Part shown: positions 28,167 to 39,467 of the stretch, piece by piece
How positions within the stretch are numbered: position 1 is the first letter of the stretch
Layout of the letters: the number at the start of each line of letters is the position of its first letter
Source: Rhizobium sp. 32-5/1
Lineage (GTDB): Bacteria; Pseudomonadota; Alphaproteobacteria; Rhizobiales; Rhizobiaceae
Length of the DNA: 64,000 nt
Direction: 5' to 3'
Assembly: GCF_029537235.1 (NCBI RefSeq)
Contig: NZ_CP120638.1
Location: 3,970,501-4,034,500 of the forward strand
Position numbers and translations under genes: made by a program
Notes under the pieces: model-generated
Told to the model about the DNA's origin: nothing
The model's input: only the letters and a program-made list of their open reading frames with translations
Database searches by the model: none

Positions 28167-28919
28167 ATGCCGACGAAACTGTCTGTGAACCTGAATGCAA
28201 TCGCCATGCTTCGCAATCGGCGCGATCTGCCCTGGCCATCCGTCACCGATCTTGGCCGGATTGCGCTTGAGGCGGGTGCAAGCGGGCTGACGGTTCATCC
28301 GCGCCCGGACCAGCGCCATATCCGCTTTTCCGATCTGCAGCCGATCCGCAACCTGATCGATGATGAATTTGCCTCGACCGAATTCAACATGGAAGGGTTT
28401 CCCAACCCAGAATTTCTCGATCTGGTCGATGCGCACCAGCCGGAGCAGGTGACACTGGTGCCTGATGATCCGGCACAGGCGACATCCGACCATGGCTGGG
28501 ATTTCCGCAAGAACCACAACCTGCTCGGCGATGTCGTCGGTCGCCTGAAGAAAAAGGGCTTTCGCGTGTCCCTGTTTGCAGATGGCGAGCCGGATGAAGA
28601 GGCGCTCACGCTTGCCCGTGAGACGGGTGCCGACCGCATCGAGCTTTATACCGGCCCCTATGGCGGCTGTTATGACGATCCGGCTGCGGCCTTGCGGATT
28701 GCCGAGCAGCTTGGGCAGACGGCGGATATCGCCATCCGGCTCGGCCTCGAGGTGAATGCGGGCCATGACCTGACGGTCGCGAACCTGCCGGCGCTCGTGG
28801 CGCGCATTCCGACGCTGGCCGAGGTCTCGATCGGCCACGGCCTGACCGCGGACGCCCTGCAATACGGCATGGCGGAGACCGTTCGCCGCTTCTGCCGGGC
28901 CTGCGGGCAGGATATCTGA
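28167..28919 (+). CDS. pdxJ: pyridoxine 5'-phosphate synthase
   Basis: Closes the pyridoxine ring from aminoacetone phosphate and deoxyxylulose phosphate in vitamin B6 synthesis. The 250-residue TIM barrel begins [20 protein letters not shown] and shows [18 protein letters not shown], the active-site Glu in EFNMEGFP, and [17 protein letters not shown] near the end. Stands alone; the rhizobial DXP-dependent B6 route is consistent. Confidence 0.95.
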   Translation: MPTKLSVNLNAIAMLRNRRDLPWPSVTDLGRIALEAGASGLTVHPRPDQRHIRFSDLQPIRNLIDDEFASTEFNMEGFPNPEFLDLVDAHQPEQVTLVPDDPAQATSDHGWDFRKNHNLLGDVVGRLKKKGFRVSLFADGEPDEEALTLARETGADRIELYTGPYGGCYDDPAAALRIAEQLGQTADIAIRLGLEVNAGHDLTVANLPALVARIPTLAEVSIGHGLTADALQYGMAETVRRFCRACGQDI

Positions 28920-28960
28920 TAGCAGCCGGCAAAGCGGATCGTAGTGCCGGCTCTACGTCA

Positions 28961-29362
28961 TCATTTGGGAAAGTGTTCGACATGGGTCTCGGCTGTGCGG
29001 CCGAAATAGACGACGCGCCGGCCGAGAAACGAGACGACATAGCCCGCGCAGCCTGCCGCCTTCACCTTCTCGCAGAAGGCCTGATAGCTGTAGTCCTGGC
29101 CATTCGCCTGCGCCCCGCGTACCAGTGCCTCAACTTGCGCCGCGTCGAAAGCGCTGGCGACGGAGCCAAGGGAGGCGGGCATATCCAGCATGACGCTGTC
29201 GCCATCCGGCAGATAGTAGGTCTGCGTATTCCGGCGATAATCCACGATGTAGCCCTCGAAGCCGGTCGTGATGAGCCTGCCGACGATTTCGGGGAAGCTG
29301 AGGCTGGCATCACGCGCCGCGTTCAGGCAAGTCTGGGCAATGGCAATCCGGTCCGCGTCCAT
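28961..29362 (-). CDS. DUF1398 family protein
   Basis: 133-residue soluble protein of the DUF1398 (E. coli YbcV-like) family, recognisable from FPEIVGRLITTGFEGYIVDY, then RRNTQTYYLPDGDSVML and the end GCAGYVVSFLGRRVVYFGRT. No catalytic motif is evident to me. It lies downstream of the MarR gene on the same strand, 43 bp away, and may be cotranscribed. Confidence 0.8.
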   Translation of the reverse strand: MDADRIAIAQTCLNAARDASLSFPEIVGRLITTGFEGYIVDYRRNTQTYYLPDGDSVMLDMPASLGSVASAFDAAQVEALVRGAQANGQDYSYQAFCEKVKAAGCAGYVVSFLGRRVVYFGRTAETHVEHFPK

Positions 29363-29405
29363 GGGCGGTTTCCTTTCCTGTGGGAATGTCCGAAAATTCG
29401 ATGTT

Positions 29406-29858
29406 TCAGTCCGTCGGTGCAGTCTTCAACCCGCGCTTTTCAGCAAGCGCCCGCAGGATACGGTCGAGCATTTCGTGCTCTTGACTTGTGAGGAGGCCAA
29501 AATAGTCGGCGTCGTTCTGATCGGCGAGCCTTGCCAAAACCGGTAACTTGGCTCGACCCGCTGAGGTGAGGGATAGGCTATGGGCACGCTTGTCCTTGGT
29601 GTTGTCTGCTCGATCGATCAGTCCTTTGGACAGGAGCCGGTCGGCGAGCTTGCTGATTGCGCCCTTGGTCATACCCATTCTCTCGGCAAGAGCTGACGGC
29701 GCCATAGCCTCGACATCGTAGAGCGCCCGCATGAATGCCCATTCCGCCACGGTCACACCTTCTTCCGCGACTTTGCGCGCGAATTCCTGCGATACGGCAT
29801 TCGAGACCATGCGCATCCAGTAGCCTGTATGGTCGGTGAGATCTGAGACGGGTGGCAT
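29406..29858 (-). CDS. MarR-family transcriptional regulator
   Basis: 150-residue winged-helix dimer: MAPSALAERMGMTKGAISKL (recognition region) and the wing DNTKDKRAHSLSLTSAGRAK. MarR proteins usually repress themselves and a neighbour until a small phenolic or oxidant binds. A perfect long inverted repeat lies 14 bp upstream of the start codon, so autorepression is likely. The downstream DUF1398 gene could be in its regulon. Confidence 0.9.
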   Translation of the reverse strand: MPPVSDLTDHTGYWMRMVSNAVSQEFARKVAEEGVTVAEWAFMRALYDVEAMAPSALAERMGMTKGAISKLADRLLSKGLIDRADNTKDKRAHSLSLTSAGRAKLPVLARLADQNDADYFGLLTSQEHEMLDRILRALAEKRGLKTAPTD

Positions 29859-29872
29859 GGAAGGTCCTTATC

Positions 29873-29912
29873 GTTGACTAGGAAACTAGTACGACTTAGT
29901 TTCCTAGTCAAC
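29873..29912. promoter_or_regulatory. MarR operator, 16-bp arms
   Basis: GTTGACTAGGAAACTA at 29873-29888 and its exact reverse complement at 29897-29912, separated by 8 bp. Directly upstream of the MarR gene. TTGACT could also serve as a -35 box. Confidence 0.75.
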
Positions 29913-29985
29913 AATCTCATTGCTTGTATCTCCGTCACCGCATTGCGGCACGCCATTGACGGATGACTTTTGCAACACATGAAAA

Positions 29986-30014
29986 AACCGCCTGCAGCAC
30001 TGCCACAGGCGGTT
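29986..30014 (-). terminator. terminator of the NmrA-family gene
   Basis: On the minus strand, a 9-bp stem AACCGCCTG / CAGGCGGTT followed by a run of T's. It lies 59 bp after the stop of the oxidoreductase gene at 30073. Confidence 0.8.
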
Positions 30015-30072
30015 CGATGTTTTTGCCGTTACTGCAGGCTCCCTGATTGACGAGCCCACCTGGAAAGAGACG

Positions 30073-30957
30073 TTATCCGGCCAGCGCTGCCTTGTTGGCT
30101 TCGAGGAAGCTCGCAAGCGTCGTCAGCGGCTTACCGGAGAGCGTGATGGCGTCGTTGGTGACCATGCTGATGTGGCCTTCACGCGTATTGGCGTCGAAGG
30201 AAACAATGACCGGGATCATGAAGCCCGGAAGGCCGGCCGCTTCGAGACCGCCGGCGAGCTGTTCGTCGGTGATCTGGATGACCTGTAGCGGCTTGCCGGT
30301 GGCAGCCGTAACCAGGCCGGCGATTTCGTCCGTCGTATGGGCCGTGGCGCCCGTCAGCGTATAGGTCTTGCTGTCTGTGGCGGTGGAGGCAAGGGCGGCT
30401 GCCGCTGCAGCTGCGATGTCGGCGCGGGCGATATGGGCGAGCGTGCCTTCGCCCGTGCTGGTGAACCACTGGCCGGTCGACAGGGCATGCGGCAGCGACA
30501 GGAAGAGGTTCTCCATGTACCAGCCATTGCGCAGGATCGTGTAGGGAATGCCGGTTTCCTTGATGGCGGTCTCGGTGCCGAGGTGGTCCGGGGCAAAGGG
30601 GATGACCGAGGTGTCCGGGTTCGCCATCGATGTGTAGAGGATATGCTTGGCACCGGCCTTCTTGGCGGCGGCAACAGCAGCTAGGTGCTGGCGCAGGCGC
30701 TTGCCCGGCTCGTCCACCGCATCGGTGGAGATCAACAGGATGCGGTCGGCCCCTGCAAAGGCGGCGTCGAGCGACGCCGCGTCATCGAAATCGGCCTTGC
30801 GCGTCTGCACGCCCTTGGCGGCATAATCGGCGAGCTTTGCGGTATCGCGGCTCAGCGCGATGATGCGCGCGGGCTCCGTGCCGGACGCCAGGAGATTGTC
30901 GAGCACGAGGCGGCCGAGCTGGCCGGCGGCGCCGGTGACGAGAAGAGTGTCGGGCAT
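30073..30957 (-). CDS. NmrA/QorB-like NAD(P)H quinone oxidoreductase
   Basis: 294-residue Rossmann protein of the NmrA-like atypical short-chain dehydrogenase group: [20 protein letters not shown] is the NADP-binding start, with [19 protein letters not shown] and [15 protein letters not shown] later, as in E. coli QorB. Divergent from an HxlR regulator across 159 bp, the same pairing seen for qorB-type genes, so redox-responsive control by that regulator is likely. Confidence 0.85.
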   Translation of the reverse strand: MPDTLLVTGAAGQLGRLVLDNLLASGTEPARIIALSRDTAKLADYAAKGVQTRKADFDDAASLDAAFAGADRILLISTDAVDEPGKRLRQHLAAVAAAKKAGAKHILYTSMANPDTSVIPFAPDHLGTETAIKETGIPYTILRNGWYMENLFLSLPHALSTGQWFTSTGEGTLAHIARADIAAAAAAALASTATDSKTYTLTGATAHTTDEIAGLVTAATGKPLQVIQITDEQLAGGLEAAGLPGFMIPVIVSFDANTREGHISMVTNDAITLSGKPLTTLASFLEANKAALAG

Positions 30958-31116
30958 TGCAAATTTCCTTTGGTTTTCGAGCGAACGAAGAGTGTTGTTT
31001 CCGTGTCCGCTTCGAGATATGGTTCCGAAATGAGACCTGCTCTTATTTCGTCATCTCCGGATGATTGTAAAGGAGGCAGTATTTTCTGCGGAAGTTACCC
31101 GGAAGGAACCGACCCC

Positions 31117-31524
31117 ATGAACAAGATTGCCGGCAAGGTGGATGGCGAACAGGTCATAGTCGTGATGGGGCAGGTGTTTTCCCGATCCGACTGCCCGGTG
31201 CGTGACGTGATCGACAATATCGGCGGCAAATGGAACACGCTGATGATTCTGGCGCTTGCCGAGGGACCGATGCGCTTTTCCGCGCTCCGGCGGCTGATCC
31301 CCGATATCTCACAGCGCATGCTGACGCAGACCCTGCGCGATCTGCAACGCGACGGCTACATCGACCGGAGGGTGTTTCCGACCCAGCCGCCGAGCGTCGA
31401 ATACCGGCTTTCGCCGCTGGGCACGTCGTTTTTGACCTTGCTCCGGAAACTGGTCGATTGGTCGGTGGAAAACCATACCGCCATAAGAGAGGCACGGGCC
31501 GTTTACGACGCGAAAGAAATCTAG
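31117..31524 (+). CDS. HxlR-family transcriptional regulator
   Basis: 135-residue winged-helix regulator: a cysteine in [23 protein letters not shown], then [20 protein letters not shown] and [20 protein letters not shown]. The single conserved Cys before the HTH is often the redox sensor in this family. ATG 31117 follows GGAAGGA. Divergent from the QorB-like gene and 4 bp before a flavin monooxygenase gene, so both may be controlled. Confidence 0.9.
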   Translation: MNKIAGKVDGEQVIVVMGQVFSRSDCPVRDVIDNIGGKWNTLMILALAEGPMRFSALRRLIPDISQRMLTQTLRDLQRDGYIDRRVFPTQPPSVEYRLSPLGTSFLTLLRKLVDWSVENHTAIREARAVYDAKEI

Positions 31525-31528
31525 CCCG

Positions 31529-32757
31529 ATGAAATCCTTGCATATCGGCATCGCCGGTGCCGGCCCCGCGGGGCTTGCGGCTGCCCTGTATCTCTCGCGC
31601 GCCGGCCATCATGTCGAAATTCTGGAGCGGTACGAGCGACCCGCACCTGTCGGCTCCGGCCTGCTGATGCAGCCAACGGGGCTGACGGTGCTGGATGATC
31701 TTGGCCTGTTCGAGAGGGTCCGGGCGCTGGGCAGCCGGATCGAGCGCCTGCACGGTGCGGATGCACGCAGCGGACGCACCGTGCTTGATGTTCGCTATGA
31801 TGCGGCACCCGGCGGCCGCTACGGCCTTGCCGTGCAGCGAGCCGCCTTGTTCGACACGCTGCACGATGCCGTGCTTGTGGCCGGCATCCCGATCCGGACT
31901 GGCCTGCCGCTCGCAGGGACTGCCGCAACGGGGAGCGGCGTGGCGCTGATCGCGGCGACCGGCGACCAGGTCGGAGTATACGATCTCGTGGTTGATACGA
32001 GCGGTGCGCGCTCGCCGCTGATCGGCGGATCGGCGGTGGCGCCAAAGGTGCGCGACCTTTCCTACGGCGCCTTCTGGGCGACCCTCGATGGCGGCGCGGC
32101 ACGTTATGACCGAACGGCGCTCTCGCAGCGCTACGACCGCGCCAAGGTGATGATCGGCGTGCTGCCGGCCGGTCGCGCGAAGCCTGGGGAGGCTGAGCGC
32201 GTTGCCTTTTCTGGAGCCTGAAGGTTGCCGATGCGGAGGAGGTCAAGGCGGCCGGTCTCGATCGCTGGAAAAACGTGATCCGCAACTATTGGCCGGAGTG
32301 TGCGCCGTTCCTCGATCAGATCCAAGACTGGGACCAGTTGACTTTGGCCCGTTATGCGCATCGGACCGCAAGGCCTCCATTTGCCGGCAATGTGGTCTTT
32401 ATCGGCGACAGTGCACATTCGACCAGTCCGCAACTGGGGCAGGGTGCCAACATGGCGCTGCTCGATGCGGCAGCGCTGTCGCATGCCCTGTCCACCGCGT
32501 CTGATCTCGGCTCGGCGCTCCAAGCCTATGCGCAGGCCCGGCGCAACCATGTGCTGTTGTTTCAGGCCCTGTCTCTGATCTTCACCCCGTTCTATCAATC
32601 CGATTCGCATGCCATCGCCTGGATCCGCGACCGGCTGGTTTCGACCGTGGCGACCATTCCGCCTGTCCAGCGCCTGCTGGCCTCGATCGTCGCGGGCACG
32701 CTGATCGATCCCTTTGCCGCGACGGGCCTGCGCGAGCGGGATTGGCGGCAAGATTGA
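31529..32757 (+). CDS. FAD-dependent monooxygenase (frameshifted)
   Basis: Flavoprotein hydroxylase of the UbiH/PHBH class. The FAD-binding start is IGIAGAGPAGLAAALYLSRA and the second FAD motif GDSAHSTSPQLGQGANMALL. The frame stops at 32221 but the protein continues in another frame. Adding one T to the run at 32209-32212 gives VAFFWSLKVADAEEVKAAGL and restores a protein of about 409 residues. It follows the HxlR gene by 4 bp. Substrate unknown. Confidence 0.85.
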
Positions 32758-32785
32758 TCGGTACTTGGCCTGATCGGCGGATCGA

Positions 32786-33739
32786 TCAGAGATCGAGCTG
32801 CCAGGTCTGACCGTTCAAGTCCTTGCCGAAGCTGTGATGGCGTTCTTCCGCGACCAGCACAAAGCCTTCCGCCTCGTAAATCCCGCGGGCGGCAATGAGC
32901 ACGTCATTCGTCCATAGCGTCAGCTGCTGGTATCCGGCCTCGCGGGCAAAGGTGATGCAGGTCTGCACCAGTGCCTTGCCAATGCCGAGGCCGCGGGCGA
33001 AGGGTTCGACATAGAGCAGGCGCAGCTTGGCGAGGCTATCGCCGGCATCGACCAGAAACACCGATCCGGCGATGGTGCCGTCTTTTTCGGCGATCCAGCA
33101 ATATTCGCGGCCGGGCTTGAAATCGATGAGGAAATCTCCGGCGATGCGGGAGATCAGGCCCTCATAGTCGCTATTCCAGCCATATTCGGCGGCATAGAGT
33201 TTCATCTGGCGGTGAACGATCCAGCCGATATCGCCGGGCGCATGACCCCTGATCGTGAATTTGGTCTGCGGATCCGGATCGTGCGAAAGCAGCGTGGCAA
33301 TCGTCGCCATTGCTTGGACCATCGAGCGTTGCTGGTTTTCGGACAGCCTGCCCAGTTGTTGCGTGATCTGCCGTCGCGAGCGGTCGGCGAGATCCGCTGT
33401 TTCGGCTCGCCCTTTTGTCGTGAGCGTGATGGTCTGGCTGCGTTTGTCGGCCGGGTCCGGCCGGGTCGTTAGCAGGCCCTGTTCGCGAAAGGCCTTGATC
33501 ACGCGGCTGAGATAGGCCGTGTCAAGCTGCAGGTCTTCGGCGATCTGGCGCGCAACCGGGGCTGGTCGTGCATTGAGCTCGAACAGGATGCGCGCCTCGG
33601 TCAGCGAATAGGGGCTGTCGAGAAAGGCCCTACCGATCAGGCCGAGCTGGTTGGTGTAAAGGCGATTGAAGGCTCTGATGGCCTCGATCGTCGCCAACTG
33701 GTCGGTAGAATCCGCATGAGTCATAGACAAGATCTCCAT
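32786..33739 (-). CDS. MarR-GNAT fusion (regulator/acetyltransferase)
   Basis: 317 residues. The first 150 form a MarR winged helix (ARQIAEDLQLDTAYLSRVIK, wing DPADKRSQTITLTTKGRAET). Residues 165-317 form a GNAT acetyltransferase (LLYVEPFARGLGIGKALVQT, with the ending ARGIYEAEGF). This two-domain architecture is common in proteobacteria. ATG 33739 and 33724 are both possible starts. A 25-bp palindrome lies 17 bp upstream of 33739. Substrate unknown. Confidence 0.88.
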   Translation of the reverse strand: MEILSMTHADSTDQLATIEAIRAFNRLYTNQLGLIGRAFLDSPYSLTEARILFELNARPAPVARQIAEDLQLDTAYLSRVIKAFREQGLLTTRPDPADKRSQTITLTTKGRAETADLADRSRRQITQQLGRLSENQQRSMVQAMATIATLLSHDPDPQTKFTIRGHAPGDIGWIVHRQMKLYAAEYGWNSDYEGLISRIAGDFLIDFKPGREYCWIAEKDGTIAGSVFLVDAGDSLAKLRLLYVEPFARGLGIGKALVQTCITFAREAGYQQLTLWTNDVLIAARGIYEAEGFVLVAEERHHSFGKDLNGQTWQLDL

Positions 33740-33755
33740 CAAGACCTTGTCGGAT

Positions 33756-33780
33756 ATTTAGTTGACTAAGTCAACTAAAT
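33756..33780. promoter_or_regulatory. MarR-type operator, perfect 25-bp palindrome
   Basis: Arms ATTTAGTTGACT and AGTCAACTAAAT around a single central A at 33768. It lies just upstream of the MarR-GNAT gene and shares the GTTGACTA half-site with the operator at 29873. Confidence 0.75.
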
Positions 33781-33786
33781 TGGCGA

Positions 33787-34512
33787 TCAGGCAGCACTTC
33801 TGACCTGTGCGGCGACACCTTCGAGCGCAAAGCTGACGGCGGCATCCGCGTGCAAGGCCGTGGAATCAAAACCCGGTAGCGGCAAGGCGGCCGGATCGAG
33901 GATCAGGCAGATTTCCGTGCAGCCGAGAATGACCGCATCGGCACCCTTTTCTTTCGCGGTTTCAATGACGCGCATCAGCGCTTCGCGGGAACTGTCGATC
34001 ACCTTGCCGGCGCAGAGTTCGTTGAAGATGATGTCATGCGCCAGCGTGCGGCCATCCGCATTCGGGACCATCATCTCGATGCCGTGATGGGCCATGCGGT
34101 CGCCGTAGAAGCCGTGCTCCATCGTGTAGCGAGTGGCAAGCAGCAGCGGACGCTTGATGCCGGCCGCGTTCAGGCTGGCGGCCGTCTCATCAATGATGTT
34201 GATCAGCGGAACTGATATCGACGCCTGAACGGCATCGGCGATCAAGTGCATGGTGTTGGTGCAGATCAGCACGCAGTCTGCGCCGGCAGCCTCGAGGCCC
34301 CTGGCAACGTTCGACAGGTGCTGCGCTGCGTCATCCCAGCGGCCGGCTTTCTGCATGTCGACGATCGTCTGGAAGTCGATGGAATGGAGCATAACCTCGG
34401 CAGAATGCAGGCCACCCAGGCGGGCGCGCACGGCCTCGTTGATCATCCGGTAGTAGACTGCCGAACTTTCAAAGCTCATGCCCCCGATAAGGCCGATCTT
34501 GCGCATGCTCAT
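33787..34512 (-). CDS. aspartate/glutamate racemase family protein
   Basis: 241-residue racemase of the RacD/YgeA type. Active-site cysteines occur in CVLICTNTMHLIADAVQ and ADAVILGCTEICLIL; the start KIGLIGGMSFESSAVYYRMI is typical. It interconverts L and D forms of aspartate, glutamate or a related amino acid; which one is not clear. Divergent from an Lrp-type regulator, which probably senses the amino acid involved. Confidence 0.9.
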   Translation of the reverse strand: MSMRKIGLIGGMSFESSAVYYRMINEAVRARLGGLHSAEVMLHSIDFQTIVDMQKAGRWDDAAQHLSNVARGLEAAGADCVLICTNTMHLIADAVQASISVPLINIIDETAASLNAAGIKRPLLLATRYTMEHGFYGDRMAHHGIEMMVPNADGRTLAHDIIFNELCAGKVIDSSREALMRVIETAKEKGADAVILGCTEICLILDPAALPLPGFDSTALHADAAVSFALEGVAAQVRSAA

Positions 34513-34677
34513 ATCCTGTCTCCATGTCTGTGCGATTTGGAAAGTATGACGGCCGGTGCGTGAAAAGTCCTGTCGTTCTCAGGTGACTTCAACCGGTTTG
34601 GCGCGTATGTTTTGCATCTATTGGTGATCAGGCGAATATTATTTGTGTGATCGTTGTTCTTGGGGGAGGAGTCTGGC

Positions 34678-35142
34678 GTGATTGATGATAGGGACAGGAA
34701 GATTCTCGCCTTGCTGCAGGAGGATGCGAGCCTGTCCGTCGGCGATCTCGCCGAGAAAGTGCATCTGTCGGTCTCTGCCTGTTCAAGGCGCATCCAGCGG
34801 CTTGAGGATACGGGCTATGTCGCGCGGCGGATCGCGGTGCTCGACCGCGCACTCATGGGGGTTCCCACAACCGTCTTTGCTCTCATCAAGACCGCCCACC
34901 ATGCCGACGACTGGATCGAGGATTTCCGCAGGGCGATCAGCGATATCCCTGAAATCGTCGAGGCGCACCGGCTGACCGGAAACTATGACTACATCCTGAA
35001 AGTTGTCTTGCCCCGCGTCGAGCATTACGATGTCGTCTATAAGCAGATTGTGCGCAAGGTCGAACTCTTCGACGTTTCGGCCTCGATCTCGATGGAGGTG
35101 CTGAAAAGCGGCATGGCAGTGCCGGTCGGTTACGCGGAGTAA
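34678..35142 (+). CDS. Lrp/AsnC-family regulator
   Basis: 154-residue amino-acid-responsive regulator: HTH in IDDRDRKILALLQEDASLSV and LAEKVHLSVSACSRRIQRLE, then the RAM sensing domain ending EVLKSGMAVPVGYAE. The GTG at 34678 is taken as start because GGGAGGAG lies 7 bp upstream; the frame extends further without a good site. Divergent from the racemase gene. Confidence 0.9.
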   Translation: MIDDRDRKILALLQEDASLSVGDLAEKVHLSVSACSRRIQRLEDTGYVARRIAVLDRALMGVPTTVFALIKTAHHADDWIEDFRRAISDIPEIVEAHRLTGNYDYILKVVLPRVEHYDVVYKQIVRKVELFDVSASISMEVLKSGMAVPVGYAE

Positions 35143-35232
35143 GCGCCTCGCCGCATGGCAGCCCTGTGGACCTTGCAGTTGTGTGCTGCGTTGTAGGCGT
35201 AGACAGTGGTGACCATCGGAGGAAAAGCGACT

Positions 35233-36525
35233 ATGCCCATGGACACTCTTCATCACGTCGTCGTGATTGGCGGTGGTTTTGGCGGCTTGCAACTGGTCAA
35301 GGACCTGAAGGGCTTGCCCGTCCGCATCACCCTTGTCGATCGACGCAATCATCACCTCTTCCAGCCGCTGCTTTATCAGGTCGCAACGACGCTTCTGGCA
35401 ACATCTGAAATCGCCTGGCCGATCCGGCGACTGTTTCGCGACCGGACAGAGGTCACCACGCTTCTCGCCGAGGTGGAGGGCGTGGATACGGCGGCCAGAA
35501 CCGTCGCGCTTTCCGGCGGCGACACCATCCCCTATGACACCCTTGTGCTCGCGACCGGCGCCACGCATGCCTATTTCGGCAACGACCAGTGGGCGCCTTT
35601 CGCGCCCGGCCTCAAGACGCTGGAGGATGCGACCACCATTCGCCGGCGCATGCTCCTTGCCTTTGAACAGGCCGAGCGGGAGGCAGATCCGGCGGTTCGC
35701 GACGCGCTTTTGACCTTCACGATCATCGGCGCGGGACCAACCGGGGTGGAATTGGCCGGCATTATTGCCGAGCTTGCGCATGCGACCCTGCCGCCGGAGT
35801 TTCGCAATATCGATACCCGCAAGACACGAGTTGTCCTTGTCGAAGCCGGCGCGCGCGTTCTTTCCGGTTTCGCCGAGCCGCTTTCCGACTATGCCTACAA
35901 GGCGCTTGAAAAACTCGGCGTCGAGGTTCATCTCGGCAAGCCGGTCACAAAATGCAGTGCTGCCGGCGTGATGATCGGCGAGGCATTTATCCCCAGCCGG
36001 ACAATCGTATGGGCTGCCGGTGTCCAGGCGTCGCCCGCGGCCAAATGGCTCGGCGTGCCGGCGGATCGGGCCGGTCGTGTCATCGTGGAAAAGGACCTGA
36101 GCGCACCCGGCTTTCCGCAGGTATTTGTCATCGGTGACACGGCGAGTGTCCTCAACGACGACGGAAAGCCGATTCCGGGCATTGCGCCCGCCGCCAAGCA
36201 GCAAGGCGCTTATGTTGCGAAAGTGCTTCGGGCGCGCTTGCGACAAACGCCTGCGCCCGGATCGTTCCGCTATCGCCACCAAGGCAGCCTGGCGACGATC
36301 GGCCGACGCTCGGCGATCATCGATTTCGGACGCATACAGCTGACCGGTGCTTTGGCCTGGTGGATCTGGGGTATCGCCCACATCTACTTTCTCATCGGTA
36401 CCCGAAGCCGGTTCGCCGTCGCCTGGAGTTGGTTGTGGATCTATCTCAGCGGTCAGCATACCGCGCGGCTAATCACCCAGAAGGAGAGCGTCGAGCCGCC
36501 GTTCTCTGGACAACCCGACCCATGA
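35233..36525 (+). CDS. NADH dehydrogenase type II-like flavoprotein
   Basis: 430-residue NAD(P)/FAD oxidoreductase like NDH-2: FAD motif HHVVVIGGGFGGLQLVKDL at the start, NADH motif FTIIGAGPTGVELAGIIAEL, and IGDTA for the second FAD contact. The C-terminal GALAWWIWGIAHIYFLIGTR would attach it to the membrane. NDH-2 passes electrons from NADH to quinone without pumping protons. ATG 35233 (MPMDTLHH) is chosen; GTG 35206 would be longer. Confidence 0.9.
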   Translation: MPMDTLHHVVVIGGGFGGLQLVKDLKGLPVRITLVDRRNHHLFQPLLYQVATTLLATSEIAWPIRRLFRDRTEVTTLLAEVEGVDTAARTVALSGGDTIPYDTLVLATGATHAYFGNDQWAPFAPGLKTLEDATTIRRRMLLAFEQAEREADPAVRDALLTFTIIGAGPTGVELAGIIAELAHATLPPEFRNIDTRKTRVVLVEAGARVLSGFAEPLSDYAYKALEKLGVEVHLGKPVTKCSAAGVMIGEAFIPSRTIVWAAGVQASPAAKWLGVPADRAGRVIVEKDLSAPGFPQVFVIGDTASVLNDDGKPIPGIAPAAKQQGAYVAKVLRARLRQTPAPGSFRYRHQGSLATIGRRSAIIDFGRIQLTGALAWWIWGIAHIYFLIGTRSRFAVAWSWLWIYLSGQHTARLITQKESVEPPFSGQPDP

Positions 36526-36540
36526 CAGTGATCGGTTCCC

Positions 36541-36903
36541 TTATTGCGGTGTGGTCAGGGCCGCATCGTTTTCGCATTTCGACAGGGGCAATTGCCGGAA
36601 CGAGAGAATTTCGGTGATCTTCTTTTCCGACGCGTCGGTTTCGACAGACATGCAGGCGCAGGCATAGCCGTAGTAACCGTTTGTGGCGACGTAGTCCCGT
36701 TCGGAAATATCAGGGATGATGTCCATGCCGGGCGGGCCGTCCTCGTCGCCCTGCGAGCGCATGACCCACATGCCCTGGTTGTCATCGAGCCACCAGTTGC
36801 CCGGCGTCGGGTTCTGCAGCCAGCCGCAGCGGGTTTCAGCAGCAAGGCCGGGTGTTGCGGCAAGCGTCAGCGAGAAAAGCAGTGCGGCAGCCAGAGGTCT
36901 CAT
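36541..36903 (-). CDS. DUF4087 family secreted protein
   Basis: 120-residue protein with a signal peptide (MRPLAAALLFSLTLAATPGL, cleavage near LAAE). The mature part has ETRCGWLQNPTPGNWWLDDN, GMDIIPD, VATNGYYGYACACM and a late Cys, as in DUF4087. Four cysteines suggest disulphides in the periplasm. It starts 19 bp after the next upstream gene at 36923, probably as an operon. Function unknown. Confidence 0.85.
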   Translation of the reverse strand: MRPLAAALLFSLTLAATPGLAAETRCGWLQNPTPGNWWLDDNQGMWVMRSQGDEDGPPGMDIIPDISERDYVATNGYYGYACACMSVETDASEKKITEILSFRQLPLSKCENDAALTTPQ

Positions 36904-36922
36904 GGCGTTTCCCCGATTGTTG

Positions 36923-37369
36923 TCAGTTGTTGATGCTGATGATCGCCCAATGGGACTGGCTGCAATCGCTGTTGTCGCATATGCCGGCCATCCAGAGCGC
37001 GCCGTTGGCAAGACCGACACCGTCGCTGTTGACGATCAGGTCGTCATATCGCTGCTCGGAAACGGCATTCTGGGTTTCCTGCATCACCAGAGAATCGTAG
37101 TTGTCTCGCATGTCCTTGGCGGACAGGATGTCGTAGGTTTCGCCATTGGCGTTGACCGTCAGCGGGTAGTTGCTGAGGTCGGAGATCGTCACGGGATCGC
37201 CGAATTTCATCGCCTCGGTCACCAGTTTGAACGCCTCGTCAAAGCCATCGGCATTGCCATGCAGCTGTTCGATGCGGCCGCGCACTTCGTCCGAGGATTG
37301 GGCAAGCGTCGTCAGTGGCGCAAGCACCATAACGGCAGACAAGACAATGATTGCGATGCGCCGGAACAT
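36923..37369 (-). CDS. hypothetical periplasmic protein
   Basis: 148 residues with a clear signal peptide (MFRRIAIIVLSAVMVLAPLT, cut near LAQS). The mature protein (DGFDEAFKLVTEAMKFGDPV, then NANGETYDILSAKDMRDNYD, and GALWMAGICDNSDCSQSHWA at the end) may have an NTF2-like fold, but I cannot assign a family. It precedes the DUF4087 gene in a probable two-gene operon of secreted proteins. Confidence 0.75.
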   Translation of the reverse strand: MFRRIAIIVLSAVMVLAPLTTLAQSSDEVRGRIEQLHGNADGFDEAFKLVTEAMKFGDPVTISDLSNYPLTVNANGETYDILSAKDMRDNYDSLVMQETQNAVSEQRYDDLIVNSDGVGLANGALWMAGICDNSDCSQSHWAIISINN

Positions 37370-37541
37370 GAAGCCCTCTCCAGGAGAATGAGGCTCATCT
37401 ATAGCCGAGGGCGTGCTCGCCTGTCACGGGACAAAAAGGGCGATAAAATACACCGGCGCGGTACATTTTCGGGGGCTTTGTCGAGTGGCGGAATCGAGTG
37501 AGGGAGAGCGGCATTTTGCCTGATTTTTCTGCACTTGCATC

Positions 37542-37570
37542 TTGACCCGGCAAAAGCTTTGCGACATAAG
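37542..37570 (+). promoter_or_regulatory. promoter of the TetR gene
   Basis: TTGACC at 37542-37547 and CATAAG at 37565-37570, spacer 17 bp. Initiation would fall at about 37577, beside the palindrome at 37578. Confidence 0.5.
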
Positions 37571-37577
37571 CAGAACC

Positions 37578-37591
37578 GTACCGTACGGTAC
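37578..37591. promoter_or_regulatory. TetR operator palindrome
   Basis: GTACCGTACGGTAC is a perfect 14-bp palindrome at the predicted transcription start and only 4 bp before the TetR ATG. Bound regulator would block initiation, giving autorepression. Confidence 0.65.
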
Positions 37592-37595
37592 TTAG

Positions 37596-39324
<1,729 letters not shown>

Positions 39325-39373
39325 TTTCTGCTGCAAAGCAACAATTCATTGTTGCGCGTGCGAATACTTTAAG

Positions 39374-39398
39374 GCCGGGGAGAAATCTCCGGCTTTTT
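39374..39398 (+). terminator. terminator of ilvC
   Basis: 8-bp stem GCCGGGGA / TCTCCGGC (one G-U pair) with GAAA tetraloop and five T's. Confidence 0.88.
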
Positions 39399-39467
39399 CT
39401 TTGTTCTTTCGGAAAAATTTGGAACATGCGCCGTTTTGGAGTATTCTTTCGTCAGGAGGATACTGCG

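Noticed and set aside
34783-36459. 558-codon open frame antisense to the NDH-2-like gene
   Set aside because: Shadow of the flavoprotein and Lrp genes, with no recognisable domain.
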